DNA of 64,000 nucleotides from Alligator mississippiensis (taxonomy: Eukaryota; Chordata; Crocodylia; Alligatoridae), in contig NC_081833.1 of the NCBI RefSeq assembly GCF_030867095.1, positions 70,583,895 through 70,647,894 on the forward strand, given 5' to 3'. A model generated the notes under the pieces. It was not told the DNA's origin and searched no databases. It saw only the letters and a list, made by a program, of their open reading frames with translations. The first letter of the stretch is position 1. The number at the start of each line of letters is the position of its first letter. Positions 45,701 to 56,500 of the stretch are shown here, in pieces. The translations under genes were made by a program, and so were the position numbers.

Positions 45701-48700
45701 TCAGAGACTGAAGCTTAACTCAATTTAGGGACTTTCTTACAAAAAATTAACAGAAAAAAGGAATATTTGACAGTACCTCAATTTCCGGATTGAACCCTTT
45801 AAAGGACATTCTGCCATACAGTAGGTCTTCACATGGCATAAAGCTTCTTTCTTCTATTATAAAACTCCTGTATGTAACCCAAAACCAAGCAGTTGTTTCA
45901 GCAGTATCTTAACATGGTCACAACACCCAAAAGCAAAAAAGACAAAAACCAAGAGAGTCTTTAAGTGTCGGAGGACAGACCTAGTTTATAGAAGGTCTTC
46001 TGACAACCATACTGCCAAACCATCCAGTGCGAATGTAGGTCAGAATGGCAAAGAGAGCTTTGGCCAGCCCAGCGTAGACCAGTTTCACAAGCAAAAGCAG
46101 CTACGCCAGCAAAAGCACTCTTCTGCCAACAGAACTTCATCTGCACCAGGACTATCGCCAGCAGAAAAATTTTGTGAAAGAAATCACACCCATGGGCAAC
46201 ATTACCGTACCAGCCAAACTTTCAGATGTTGCCTACGGGAGTGGTTTTGCTGTTGTTGACATTTTTACACTGGCAAAGGTTTCGAGTGTAGGCCTGACCT
46301 TGGTAGAGGCTGAAAAAGAACAAAACAATGGTTCTCTCTTCAACTTAAAAAGATGTTTTTCCTTTTCCCTTTTTAATAAATAAAGAGACAAAAAGAAACT
46401 TGCCAGAAGGAATTAGCACACACATGGGTTAGATCAATGTACTACCTTGAACTATTTGCCCTGCCACACACATGCACAGAATGCTAAATCTAAGTGACCT
46501 TATTCCTGTGCAATTAATTCTTTGGACTCCAGATGTTAAGAAAACATTGCCTTCTGTTAAGATTTTTTTGTCCTTTAAAAAAGGAAGTCAAGATGTGTTT
46601 AAAATAGTGCTCTGACTGCTTGTTGCTTCTCTTCGGAAGGCAGGAATGAAGCTTATTCCCTTGCCTCAAAAGGTTTTCCTTATTCTGGCTGAGCCGATGA
46701 GGATCCTCAATTCTGCAACAGGAAGTGCAGAGACATATCCCTGTGCCTGTACAAGGCTCATATGAAATCAGCAGAGCTGCTTGCACGAGCCAGAGTTCTC
46801 CCATATGGACCTGACTGCAAAGCTGGGACTAAACTGCCATTTCCTCTTTTTAAACAAGGGAAGAAACAATGAATCTTTGCTGCTTAATAGACCTACCAGG
46901 TTTTATTGGTGACTACAAATCACTATTACTCTCATGGCATTTCTGATACAAAAAAGGATTAATGTATAGTACTTTACACTTCCCTAGAATGGCCAGATTA
47001 GTAACCCAAAGAAATAACAAACTCACTCCTTTTCCTTGAGTTCGGGTAGATCCAGGTACCAGTGTTCCTCACTAATTATCTTCTTCTCCTCCTCTTCAAG
47101 CTGCTTTTTAGTTTCTGAATCCAACCCTCTTTGCATGAACTGAAAGAAAGAAACACAGATCTAAAGTTTTTTCTGCATCAAGAATGTGTTTACCCCATAT
47201 GTAAATTTCAAACACTGAACAGGTTGCGTGGCAGCAACATTATTTTTAGGCAATATTTGGTATTTGATTAAAAAAGCTTTTTTTTCTTTTGATTTTTCTC
47301 CAGAATTCCACCCAAAGTTAAGGCAACAGTCAATATCAAGACATGAGCTGTTGCTGTTCTACACAATTCTCTGCTCATTTTCCAGTTGAATTACCTTTAA
47401 GCTATAAAGGAGAAAGGCACTCGAACACGAGATCATTTTGTTGTACCGACCGTGTTGCTGCCTTGCCATTCCAGGACTTTGCTAATGGTAAGGGTTTGAC
47501 AAAAGATGGGGACAGTGTTGTAACTGTTTTCCTGCCAAATGCCAAGGTGGCTTAACTTCCACACCTGGGGAGGCCAAGGTTCTGGGTCATGCAAGACCAG
47601 CAGTGTTTCTCAGGGCTTGCTTGTGAGCCGCCCTTTGCTCTCCAGATCCTCAAGCTACGGCTATGTTCAGCAGAAGTTTTTGACTGCTGCAAGCAGTTCA
47701 CCTGCTTGTCCATGTACTTCTGGCCGTCCAGAGCTCTGCTTAGCAGCTATGTCACCAAAGCATGAAATGCATGCTGTGAAGCCACCAGCTGCTGAATGGA
47801 CTAGGGCAGGTACAGGCAACCCCCTGGCACGTGCCAGTGTGTGGCATGCAAAGGCATTTTGCTTGGCACGTGCCTTGGGACAGATGAGGGGCCCGATTCT
47901 TGTTGTGGCAGTGCAGCCTCAGTTCCTTCCCAGCTATCTGCCCTGAGGCACACATGCACCGGTTGCCAGCAGTAAGTCAGGCTGGGGATCTGAAGACCCC
48001 GGTGCAGCCACTTGTAGCCTCTCTGCTGCCTGGGCTCCGTGGCAGGGGCCTACTTGGAGCATGGGCCAGCTCTGGCGTGCAGCCAGGAGCCTGCAACCAG
48101 CTGCACCAAGGTCTGCGGAGCCCTGTGCGGCGGGTGCATGCGTGCATCAGGGCGGATGATAAGGAAGGGGCCAGGGCTGCACTGCCACAACAAGGATCAG
48201 GCCCCTTGTGGCTCCCCTCCCTTCTGCTGCTGGCACACCAACATCTTACAAGCCAAAGTTGCGGGTGCTTTTGGCACTCTACCCAAAAAAGTTGCCAACC
48301 CCTAGACTATGGTAAGCTGCTGGAGGTGCAGGAATGTTCCTCCACGCCTTCACCTGGTTGCCAGCAGAAGCCTTACTCTACTCAGCAGAGCTGGAATAAC
48401 TCCAAGGGCAGGATGGCAGGTTCTGTTACCACAGAGGGCTGTTGAAATCCTGCAGGCAAACCTCCATACTGTAGACAGAGCCTTAGATCTCATTTTAAAA
48501 ATAGTGACTCTCAACCCCTCCAGGCTGCAAAAGCCTTAAACATATGAACAGAAGAAGCAGTGCAATGATGTCTGACAAGTTGGCTAAGAGACCAAAACAA
48601 CAGCTCTGCAATGTGTGAACTACCCTCTCCATCTCTCTGGAGTGTGAACTACGTGTCTATTGGTAACTGGTTTACACCAAACTCCTTAACTATGTTACTG

Positions 48701-51700
48701 ATGAGAAGAAAAGAAATAGCAGAGAAAAAGAAAATGTTCGCTTTCTTCACAAAGTGGGACACATTTTGAGATGAGCGCTTAAAATACCGTGCCACAAAAC
48801 AGGGGGGGGGGGTAAGCAACGGACCGGTTCTACAGGCAGCTGTCGTGTAACCGTCTGCTAAGGGTGTGATTTTTTCCCCCATGCTTAGACCTCCTCCTAG
48901 TATAGTAGAAGCATATTTATAGCAGTATGACTGCAATCCAGATGGAAGCAGGTAGGGAAAGGAGTTGAACCAGTTAACTGTACTGGCACAATCCAAGTGG
49001 CACACAGCTTTTGTGTTCAGACAAACCCTTATGCACACGCTTCCTGCATTTATCTGACATGGGCTGTGGGTGCAGCCTAACTCCATCGGAGCAGATGCCG
49101 AATTGGAAGATGTTGGCAGAACAGAGCAGGGTGGCACGATGATATCTGGAACATCCACACAATCTCCTGTGATACATGGCAGTGTTTCTAGCACACAAAG
49201 CTATTCAGCCTGAGAGTGTCACTGCATGTCCAGCCTCGTGCAAATCCTGGGTTGAGTCAGTCTATGAAAAAAAAATGTTTAAGAAGCGTGTGTCTAATTT
49301 TCCATTTCCAAATAGGTGTAAACTGGTATTTACACCTATTTGCATGAGTTTTTTAAATTAAAAAAAAAATGAAGTTTTGTTTTCTGAATTAATTCAGGCT
49401 GTGTCAGAGCCTTCCAATTAAAATGACAGTATCTGTATTTCTTAAGTTGAGGAAAATGAGGGAGTCTATCATGTGGAAAAACCATGTTGCTTAAGGAAAT
49501 TGGTTAGCCAGTCAGAAGTCTCAGATGGGAGAAATTTTATTATAAGCATGCAATTAATGAGCATTTTATATTACATTTTTAAGATAATGTTCCTAAAAAA
49601 ATTACATTGGGGATTTTTTGGATAAAAACATCTAGCCATTTACAATTCAAATAATAATAAAAATACTGACAGTAAGCTCAGCAGAGCATTTAGACCGTAC
49701 TGTTTGTTTGGGTCATTTTTTTCAAGTAATAAGACGTGGGGCAGAGATTCAAATATCAAGTGGCAAGTGAACCACGGAGTCCAAAAGTCCCTAAGGACTT
49801 CTGCCCATCAACCTGCCAGCTCCCTGTGCCTGCTCACCTAAGTATAAGACTGGAAACTGCCTTATCAGAATCTGCTAAATAAGCTGCTATAAGGATTAAT
49901 GGAAAAGTCTGTAAACACCAAAAAGATCCTTTTTGGGCAGCTTGCATTCTGTTAAACCACACACATCCGTTTCATTTCTAGTTGCTACTACTCAGACTTT
50001 GCAGGGTACTGTTCTCAAGTACCATTTTAGTGAAAGTCCTGAGACCATCTGAAGCTGCCTCCAGGGGGAAGAGCTGTCAAAAACTTTGACAGTTGGGGAA
50101 AAATCTACATTTTACAGGCAGCAAATAATCCAGCACTAAGAACTCCTCCACAGCACAAATTCTTCCAGGCAGGAATAAGCAGAATATGCCTCTGATCTTT
50201 TCCCAGTTGGACTTGGCCAACAGATATGGCAACAGGCGCCACACTGCACTTAGTGTTTATTAGTGAAATGCCTTAATTATAACATTACTATTGCTACATA
50301 GTGTTGCTAGTAGGTGCCTATTACTGTTCAAAAACAGTAACCTTTCACATGGACAGCGCAACTTTTTGCATGGCATAACTGCATTAAACTGAAAAGCCCT
50401 TTCAAGTTTCTTCTTGCTATTCAGCTATTAAGGAAGACAGACTGGTCATGGTTTTCTGAGATCTGTTAGTTATGGAAAACAGTTTGCTTTCTTAGCAGAG
50501 TTCACTCCACATGGATTACGGGTGGCCAGTCTGTGGCACATTGCAGATCGGTGAGGAATAGGAGGAGCAGATGGGGCAAAAAGCAGTAAGCAAAGCAGCA
50601 AATCAGGCAGAGAGGACTGGGCAAGTAAAGGAGCTGATCAGGAAGGGAGGAGCTCAGGGCTGGCAGTAGGAAGCAGAGCAGCAGACTGGGCAGGGGAAGG
50701 GGATGGGAGAGGCAGGCCTCCCAAAAAAGGTTGGCTCGCTCCGACAGATGATCGAACGGAGACTGCAAAATTCATCTCGCCACCCTGAAAAGAACAACAC
50801 AAACCCAAATACAGCGTGGAGACATGGAGCACGTGAGCAAGCCAGTGCAAATGGCACAACTTAAATGAAGCAAACAAGCCATGAAGGCCCTGCTATATGG
50901 TCATAAATATTTAATGAATATTTATATTTTTAAAAAATTTATGGCAATTCAACTTCAATGTTGTTCTCCAGAAATAAAGAGATCATCAATCATGCCAGTA
51001 TGTACTCTACAGAATTATGAGTTGTATTACAAGATGTGAACCAGAGTCCATTAGCCACTGAGCTGAGACTAATTTCACTCTGGACTTGACGTTGGAGTCT
51101 CAATTCCAAGGGCACTAGCTAGGTCAGTCTTTTAATAACATCTCTCTTTTGTGCTATATATTTTAGGAATTGGGGAAAATGGTTAAAAAAAAAATAAATC
51201 AAGACCACTGTAGGATATTCCACGAGCAATCAAAGTAAAAACAAACAGAAATAACGAAAGCAGGGATAATGCAGAGCTAGGATACACTCCACGCTAAAAA
51301 GATTCGCTCCAAATAAGGCACCTAATGGCCTATCTTAAGTTCAAAATGCAATGAAATAAAGAAGTCTAAATATTTCTGTTCATCACAGAGAGGCTGGCAG
51401 AGCTCTGACTGCACAGAAACCTCCTGGGGGTTGAAAACAAATTTTCAAACGCGCTTCAGGAAAGAAACCTTACTTTGCTTAGCGTGAGATTTGCCGAGAT
51501 CACGAAGATAATTTGAAGTATGTTCTTGGACCAAAACAGCAGGCGCCTACAGTTTACAAAACCTCAAGACTTCCTCCGGGAATATAAGGAGGCAGCTATA
51601 GAGCGACAAATGCAGATAACATGGCACTTGCGAGTCGACGCCGTTAGCGCTGCTGTTTCATCGGGGTTATTATAGTCGCTCATTTCGTGGCCGCGTCGCC

Positions 51701-52877
51701 AAACCTCTGTCATTGCTCGAGTCATTACCAGGACAGACCGGTGGGTTTTTAGCCAAATCCCCTAAGGCCATTACTAGCTGGTTTATTATAGTGTACGGAT
51801 CAAGATGTTTCTAGGGAAGTAGCATTAAAATACTGAAGAGTGCTGGATGCCCCAGCGAGGAAAAGTAAAGGCAAAACAACCTGCCGTTATCGTTGTCTTA
51901 AAAGGTCACTTTAAAAACAAATCCAGTATAATTAGAAGTGACCTGAATGGAAACAGATACCACCTCGGTCGTGCGGCCAGGCGAGGACTCCACGTATAAG
52001 GAAACGGTAACGCCAAGAAAAATAAAAATAAGGCTCTGTTCACCTCACGGCCGGCGGGGGAAACATGCCAACCGCTGCTGTTGAAGCGCAGCGTTGCTCT
52101 CAGCAAGGACACGGCCCGCGGCATTTCCAGGGGTCGGGGCTGGCGCACGTGTGGTTCGGCTACGTCGCCGGGTTTGGTCGCCGGACCACACGCGCTCCAG
52201 CCCCGAACTCATCCCGTCTGCGCGACTCGAACACAAATAACAGGCCGATGGGTCAGAACGATATCACCCATCTTCAGTCCTGACCCCGCGCTCGGATCCG
52301 CTCGCTTCCCAGCGGAGTCGTGGGTCGGCGGGAAGACGCAAGAGGCCAACAACACCTAACTGGGAGCGAGTCTGACGCCAAGTCCACCCGACACCCGCCG
52401 GGGACTGAACGCCCCACGCAGTCAGCACCGCGCAGCTGTGCCCCGGGCGCGAGGGGTGCCGCGTCCGTGCGGCCCCTCGACCGCCGCTCCCCGCCCGCAG
52501 CCAGGAGCGCTTTGAAGCCTTCCTGAAGAGGCTCGTGCCCATTTTTTGGGGTTGCTTTTACAAGACATGTCTGCAAGCCGAGTCCACAACCCGCACGTGG
52601 CAGACATCCTCCAGATTCGGGTATTTCCACCGTTTTGGTGGCAGGGCTCAGGCGGGAGGACCCCGTGCTGCCATCAGCACGTGGCAGAGCCCCTCACCCT
52701 CCGCCTGAGGGGAGGATTTTTCACCCCGTGTTGGAGGAGGAGGAAGGGAGGATCCTTCCACTCCATGTCATGGACACGGTGTCAGTCACAGCGCAGCCAA
52801 CCCCCGCCATCGCGGCCCACCTTCATGCGCAGCAGGTTCTTAGACAGCCGCGGCTTCCCCTCGCCCGCCATCGCCAT
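42586..52877 (-). CDS. MPHOSPH6: M-phase phosphoprotein 6, five coding exons, about 166 aa
   Basis: MPHOSPH6 is a nuclear and nucleolar RNA-binding cofactor of the exosome, working with the helicase MTR4 and EXOSC10 in 3' trimming of 5.8S rRNA. Exons on the - strand: 52877-52821, 47139-47027, 45867-45777, 43245-43148 and 42727-42586. All introns are GT-AG and the phases join exactly. The protein starts MAMAGEGKPRLSKNLLRMK, continues FMQRGLDSETKKQLEEEEK, has EEHWYLDLPELKEKE and CEDLLYGRMSFKGFNPEIE, then DVSDEEMARRYESLVGTIGK, and ends NVKKMFLKPQD. The human protein is 160 aa; the extra residues come mainly from an acidic run (QDEDEDEN). A second ATG two codons downstream (52871) gives MAGEG and could be the main start, since human MPHOSPH6 begins MAAERK. 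No fault is seen. Confidence 0.95.
43148..43245 (-). CDS. MPHOSPH6: MPHOSPH6 exon 4
   Basis: 98 nt encode KLMIQMNSRYKKEE to DEEMAR plus two bases. The acceptor is ttttcag and the donor gtaagtt. Confidence 0.95.
43920..44111. mobile_element. Short hAT-type MITE in MPHOSPH6 intron 3
   Basis: The left end is cagaggtgtcaaag and the right end inverted is caagggttatcaaac. The interior has gggccaaatctggtc and gtggggccagatgag. The target duplication is not clear. Confidence 0.6.
45777..45867 (-). CDS. MPHOSPH6: MPHOSPH6 exon 3
   Basis: 91 nt complete the Glu codon and encode SFIIEERSF to FNPEIE. The acceptor is catacag; the donor gtactg is slightly unusual. Confidence 0.95.
45960..46300. repeat. 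Possible interspersed repeat in MPHOSPH6 intron 2/3 region
   Basis: It is GC-richer than its flanks and reads like a diverged miniature transposon: gacagacctagtttat at left and tgtaggcctgaccttgg at right. It starts just beyond exon 3 in intron 2. The ends are not defined. Confidence 0.3.
47027..47139 (-). CDS. MPHOSPH6: MPHOSPH6 exon 2
   Basis: 113 nt encode FMQRGLD to KEK plus two bases of a Glu codon. The acceptor is tttctttcag and the donor gtgagt. Confidence 0.95.
47805..48302. mobile_element. hAT-type non-autonomous transposon, about 500 bp, in MPHOSPH6 intron 1
   Basis: The left end has gggcaggtacaggcaac and the right end inverted has ggggttggcaac. The flanks tggactag and tagactat match 6 of 8. 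It is G/C-rich, with ttggcacgtgcc motifs and no transposase. Confidence 0.6.
48303..52820 (-). other. Rest of MPHOSPH6 intron 1
   Basis: No exon is recognised. About 48780-49150 and 50500-50780 are GC-richer patches that are probably old repeats. The end near 52 kb enters the CpG island. Confidence 0.4.
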
Positions 52878-53060
52878 GACCGCCGGCCCCGCGCGCAGGC
52901 CGCGCCCCGTCCCCGCCCTCGCGTGCGCCGCGGCCCCGCCCGCGCCCCGCCCCGCTCGCACTCCAGCCCCCGGCGCCGCCGCTGCGCCAGGCCGCGGGTC
53001 ATGATGGAGGACGGGGAGGGGCGGCTCAGCGCTATGATGTTTACAGTGAGCGTCTCAGGA
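51950..53060 (-). promoter_or_regulatory. MPHOSPH6: CpG island promoter of MPHOSPH6
   Basis: Very G/C- and CpG-rich sequence in an AT-rich setting, densest at 52860-53010, with exon 1 at 52821-52877 inside it. This fits a housekeeping promoter firing on the - strand. No TATA box is evident. No first exon of a divergent + strand gene is recognised, although CpG islands often fire both ways. Confidence 0.8.
52821..52877 (-). CDS. MPHOSPH6: MPHOSPH6 exon 1 (coding part)
   Basis: Encodes the first 19 residues, ending LLRMK. The donor is aag followed by gtgggc. It lies inside the CpG island. The next intron is about 5.7 kb. Confidence 0.93.
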
Positions 53061-53308
53061 TTATGAGCTATGGGGGGGGGGGTTTCAATTATGATTGAAA
53101 GAGGAGTTTTAGGTGCGTGAATCATGAGGAGGGGTGATTTATAGCGGGGGTCTCCAAGCCGTGACTCGTAGCGGGGAAGGGTCTCGGGCCGTCGGCGAGG
53201 CGGAGCCAAGCCAGCCTGGGGTTGGCTCCCCCCGCCTCCAATTTTATATACTTCGATAATAATTTTATATATAATTTGGCTCCTCGTGTCGCTGATATTC
53301 ATGAATTT

Positions 53309-53330
53309 AGACCAACACGGCTACAACCTG
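53309..53330. repeat. End fragment of the gttgtagccgtgttggtct family
   Basis: It reads ttagaccaacacggctacaa. Only one end is seen. Confidence 0.55.
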
Positions 53331-53334
53331 AACC

Positions 53335-53519
53335 CGCGTTCATTCAATGACACCCGGGAAGATTTGTTTCCACCTCCCAGTGCAGTTTTCCACTTTGATT
53401 TGTTTGAAAGTATGTTTCCGGGTTAGAGAAAAGCCTCAAGTCGCACATCCTCGCGTGTCCTGAAAATAAAAGCAGACATGTTCTGTATTGATGATTCAAA
53501 AAAAAAAAAAAAAAAAAAA
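53335..53519 (+). other. Possible retroposed transcript 3' end with poly(A)
   Basis: AATAAA at 53465-53470 is followed 27 nt later by a run of 22 A (53498-53519), the arrangement of a reverse-transcribed polyadenylated RNA. The source gene is not recognised and a flanking target duplication was not established. A chance A-run is the alternative. Confidence 0.35.
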
Positions 53520-56500
53520 GCATCCTGATCTGCGTGACTGAAAGGGTCTGAAAATTAAAAATCGAAGAATTGATTATTTAAAAAAAAAAAAAGGGATCTT
53601 TTGTTTTCTCATTTTTTTTGGGCCTGATTCATAATTTTTTTATGAAGCCTGGCAGTACTCCCTTAGGCCGCCAGGCTGAGCCCTTGAGAAGCAGTAGCTT
53701 GCAAAAAAAAAATCCTGGAGGAGACTTGTTACCTGACCTCTACATAAGCGAGCGCAGTGGCGTTCAACACATACTCAGCATCTTGATGCTTACTGTTGTA
53801 AGTACAAAAGGGGGGAAAAAAAAGAGAACGAGTTTGCTTTGTTTGAAACAGTCAGGACGTGGGGCACAAGATGTCTCTCAGAAGTGTAGCCACATAAGAT
53901 TTGCAAAGTGCCTGGATGGGGGACCTGAGGACTGTGCACAAAGGTTTGAGTTTTGGCCAGGATTGGAGTGCACAAAATAGGAAGGAAGGGTCAAGGAAGT
54001 GTAAAAGGGGTCTTCACAGTGAAAAAGGAGGAGGAAAATAATTATCCACTACCCAGGCGCTTTTTCCTAGGCAACAGAGAAAAGCAGTCTCAAATGAAAA
54101 AACAACAGCAACCACTATGATGAGCCAGAGTAGAGCTGGATGTGTATAACCTGCATTTCAAATGTGCTGAGCAGTTGAATTGCAACTCTGCTTTCAAGCT
54201 ACAAATGCATTTATTTTTTCCAAATGAGAATAGCTCACTCAAGCAAACAAGGGAGGGGAAATCCAAGTAATGAAAGATTCAACAGTAAACAGATAAAACA
54301 CTTCACTTCTTAGGCGGTGGAGGGTTCTCCCAGGACTGCCAATGTCAAATCAAACTTGTAATTAACATTCTTTAAAAGATAGCCTCCCTTTAAACAACAG
54401 GAAAACTGTTAGTTCTTAAATGATCCTAATGAATTGTTTCTGTGCTCAGCTGGGTCCAGTTTGAGACAACGCAGAGGTTACCTACTTGGTAATAGTATTC
54501 CTTGACATATAAAGCATGCATTTATATTTCCAAAATTATTGTGATTCGAGTACAATATATGGATTTCAAGCAGAATACTGACCAGTGAATTGATTGGGGT
54601 TCCCTTCAAAATACCTTTGAATTCTGGAGTGCCTTTCTTAGGTCTTAGGATATTTTATACTGCTTTTTTGTCCCAGTAAAATTAAAACATTTAAGAGAGC
54701 AGAGTCAAGAATTTGTGCAAAACTTTTCAAGTATATTTTACAAGGATATAATGCATGTGCCTTAGAAGAAGGAAATGAAACTTAGAGGTTTAGGTGATGC
54801 TGACTTTGCAAACCTTAAAGGATAATGTCCCAAGAACCGTGTGTTGCATACGGCTGTCGTCCCCTAGATGCAGCTGGATCTGCTTAAATGCATCCACCAT
54901 GTAAAAAACAGAAAATAGCATGAGTGGTAGAGGCCTGAACTTTTGAGACAGAAGGATTTAGCTTTTCTCTCTGTTACTGCCATGAAGTCCTGAGTGACTA
55001 ATGTATACAGTTTAGTGACAATGAAGAAGAACCTAGTTGGTCAGGGAGTTGTTACACTAGATGTATAAATGCGTAAACTACTAGTCTTTGTTTGCCACGT
55101 ATTCTGCTATGTACCTAATCTGCAGTAGATTGCAGCTCTCAGTTTGAAAGCTTACCTTGTTAGCTCAGACTCCAGAATCGTTTTTTAGTTTTGGAAGTGC
55201 CCACTTCAAGCCCTGGTGTTTGCTGAGATGGCAGTTCGTTATACAGGTACTTCTGAGCCTCATAAACCCCAGTCCTTTCCTTTGCGTATCCCATGGGTGT
55301 TAGTGGGAATTTGGGAATAGGACACAAAGATGAGGTATTAAGTCCTATATAGGAGTTAGGTTCATACAGTTATGAGGCCACAGACTCGTAAGTGCAATTT
55401 CATATTCTCAAGTGTTCGTGTTGAACCTGAGTTTCATTCTTGATGGTCTCGTGTAACCCTGCACCCTAAGATACGTTTTGAACATCGACACGATCGATCG
55501 AACGATCTTTGGCACCAAATGAGGCAAAGTGTCACAAAATGCCAAAGAGATGTGTTTATCTGAGGAAATGTCTGTTCTCTGTCTGGGAAATGCTAGCTTC
55601 TAAATGTGTCTGACAGCCCAGATGGTAGGATGGCTATTTATGTGTAAAAAATACAGTAATTCCTCTAGATAGTAGTAGCCTCAGAATAGTAGCTTCTCAA
55701 TTTCCATGTCTTTCCATAGTCGTGGTGCTCTAAAGGCCTTTTATTCACTTGGCATGTCGATAAACATGGACACTTGGTCCCATGTTGCAATGGATTGACT
55801 ATTTCCTAATACGAGGAGTCAGAGCAGAGAGACTGGCCAAAGAGCCCTTTGCAAAATATGCATCTCTTTGCGTGCCTTAAAATTATCTAGAGGGCCCTAA
55901 CTTTCTGGATTTGCCATAATTACAATTAAAAGAGAAAAGGGAAATACTACAATCCAGTTTTAACTATAAAAAAGAAATCCGGCAGTAATGGTGATAGTTT
56001 GCAATTTCCCAGGTCAATAAATAGCTCCCTTGACTTTAATAAACATTGATGCTGCAGGCTTGTTCCAGCGTGATTGAACCTTTTTATAGTTCAGCCACTC
56101 ACATTGTATGAAAGGCTGTTTTTTCTCCTTTTTTTTTTTCCAACAGGGTTGGTTCTGATTGATTAAATTGTCATTTTTTGAGTTAGTTGCTGAATTATAA
56201 CATGGTATTTTTAACAATGTGATTTGTTTAAAGAGACAGCTTTTTGATATGGCAAACCAGCTGAGAATGTTTAAGAAGTAAAAGGAACTTTGACTCACTC
56301 CATGTTCTCAGCCTTTCATCAAAAAAGAACCCCAAAACAACGTGGAAGTTGTGGCACAAATGGAAGGTACACCAGGTTCAAATTCACTACTATATTTCAC
56401 CATCAGCCTCATTGTTACATAATACTTGTGTACAGTTGCTATTCCATAGTGTCTGAGCACCTCACCATCTTTAACGTGCTTAATCTCTCTCTGGATCAGG

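Noticed and set aside
47539-48539. Frames of 135 and 181 codons on the + strand
   Set aside because: They overlap a G/C-rich hAT element in MPHOSPH6 intron 1 and show no recognisable family.
52065-53302. Several overlapping open frames of 60-159 codons on both strands
   Set aside because: They come from stop-poor CpG-island composition; only MPHOSPH6 exon 1 has homology and matching splice sites.
55485-55510. Self-complementary cgatcgatcg as a regulatory site
   Set aside because: An isolated short palindrome with no supporting context.
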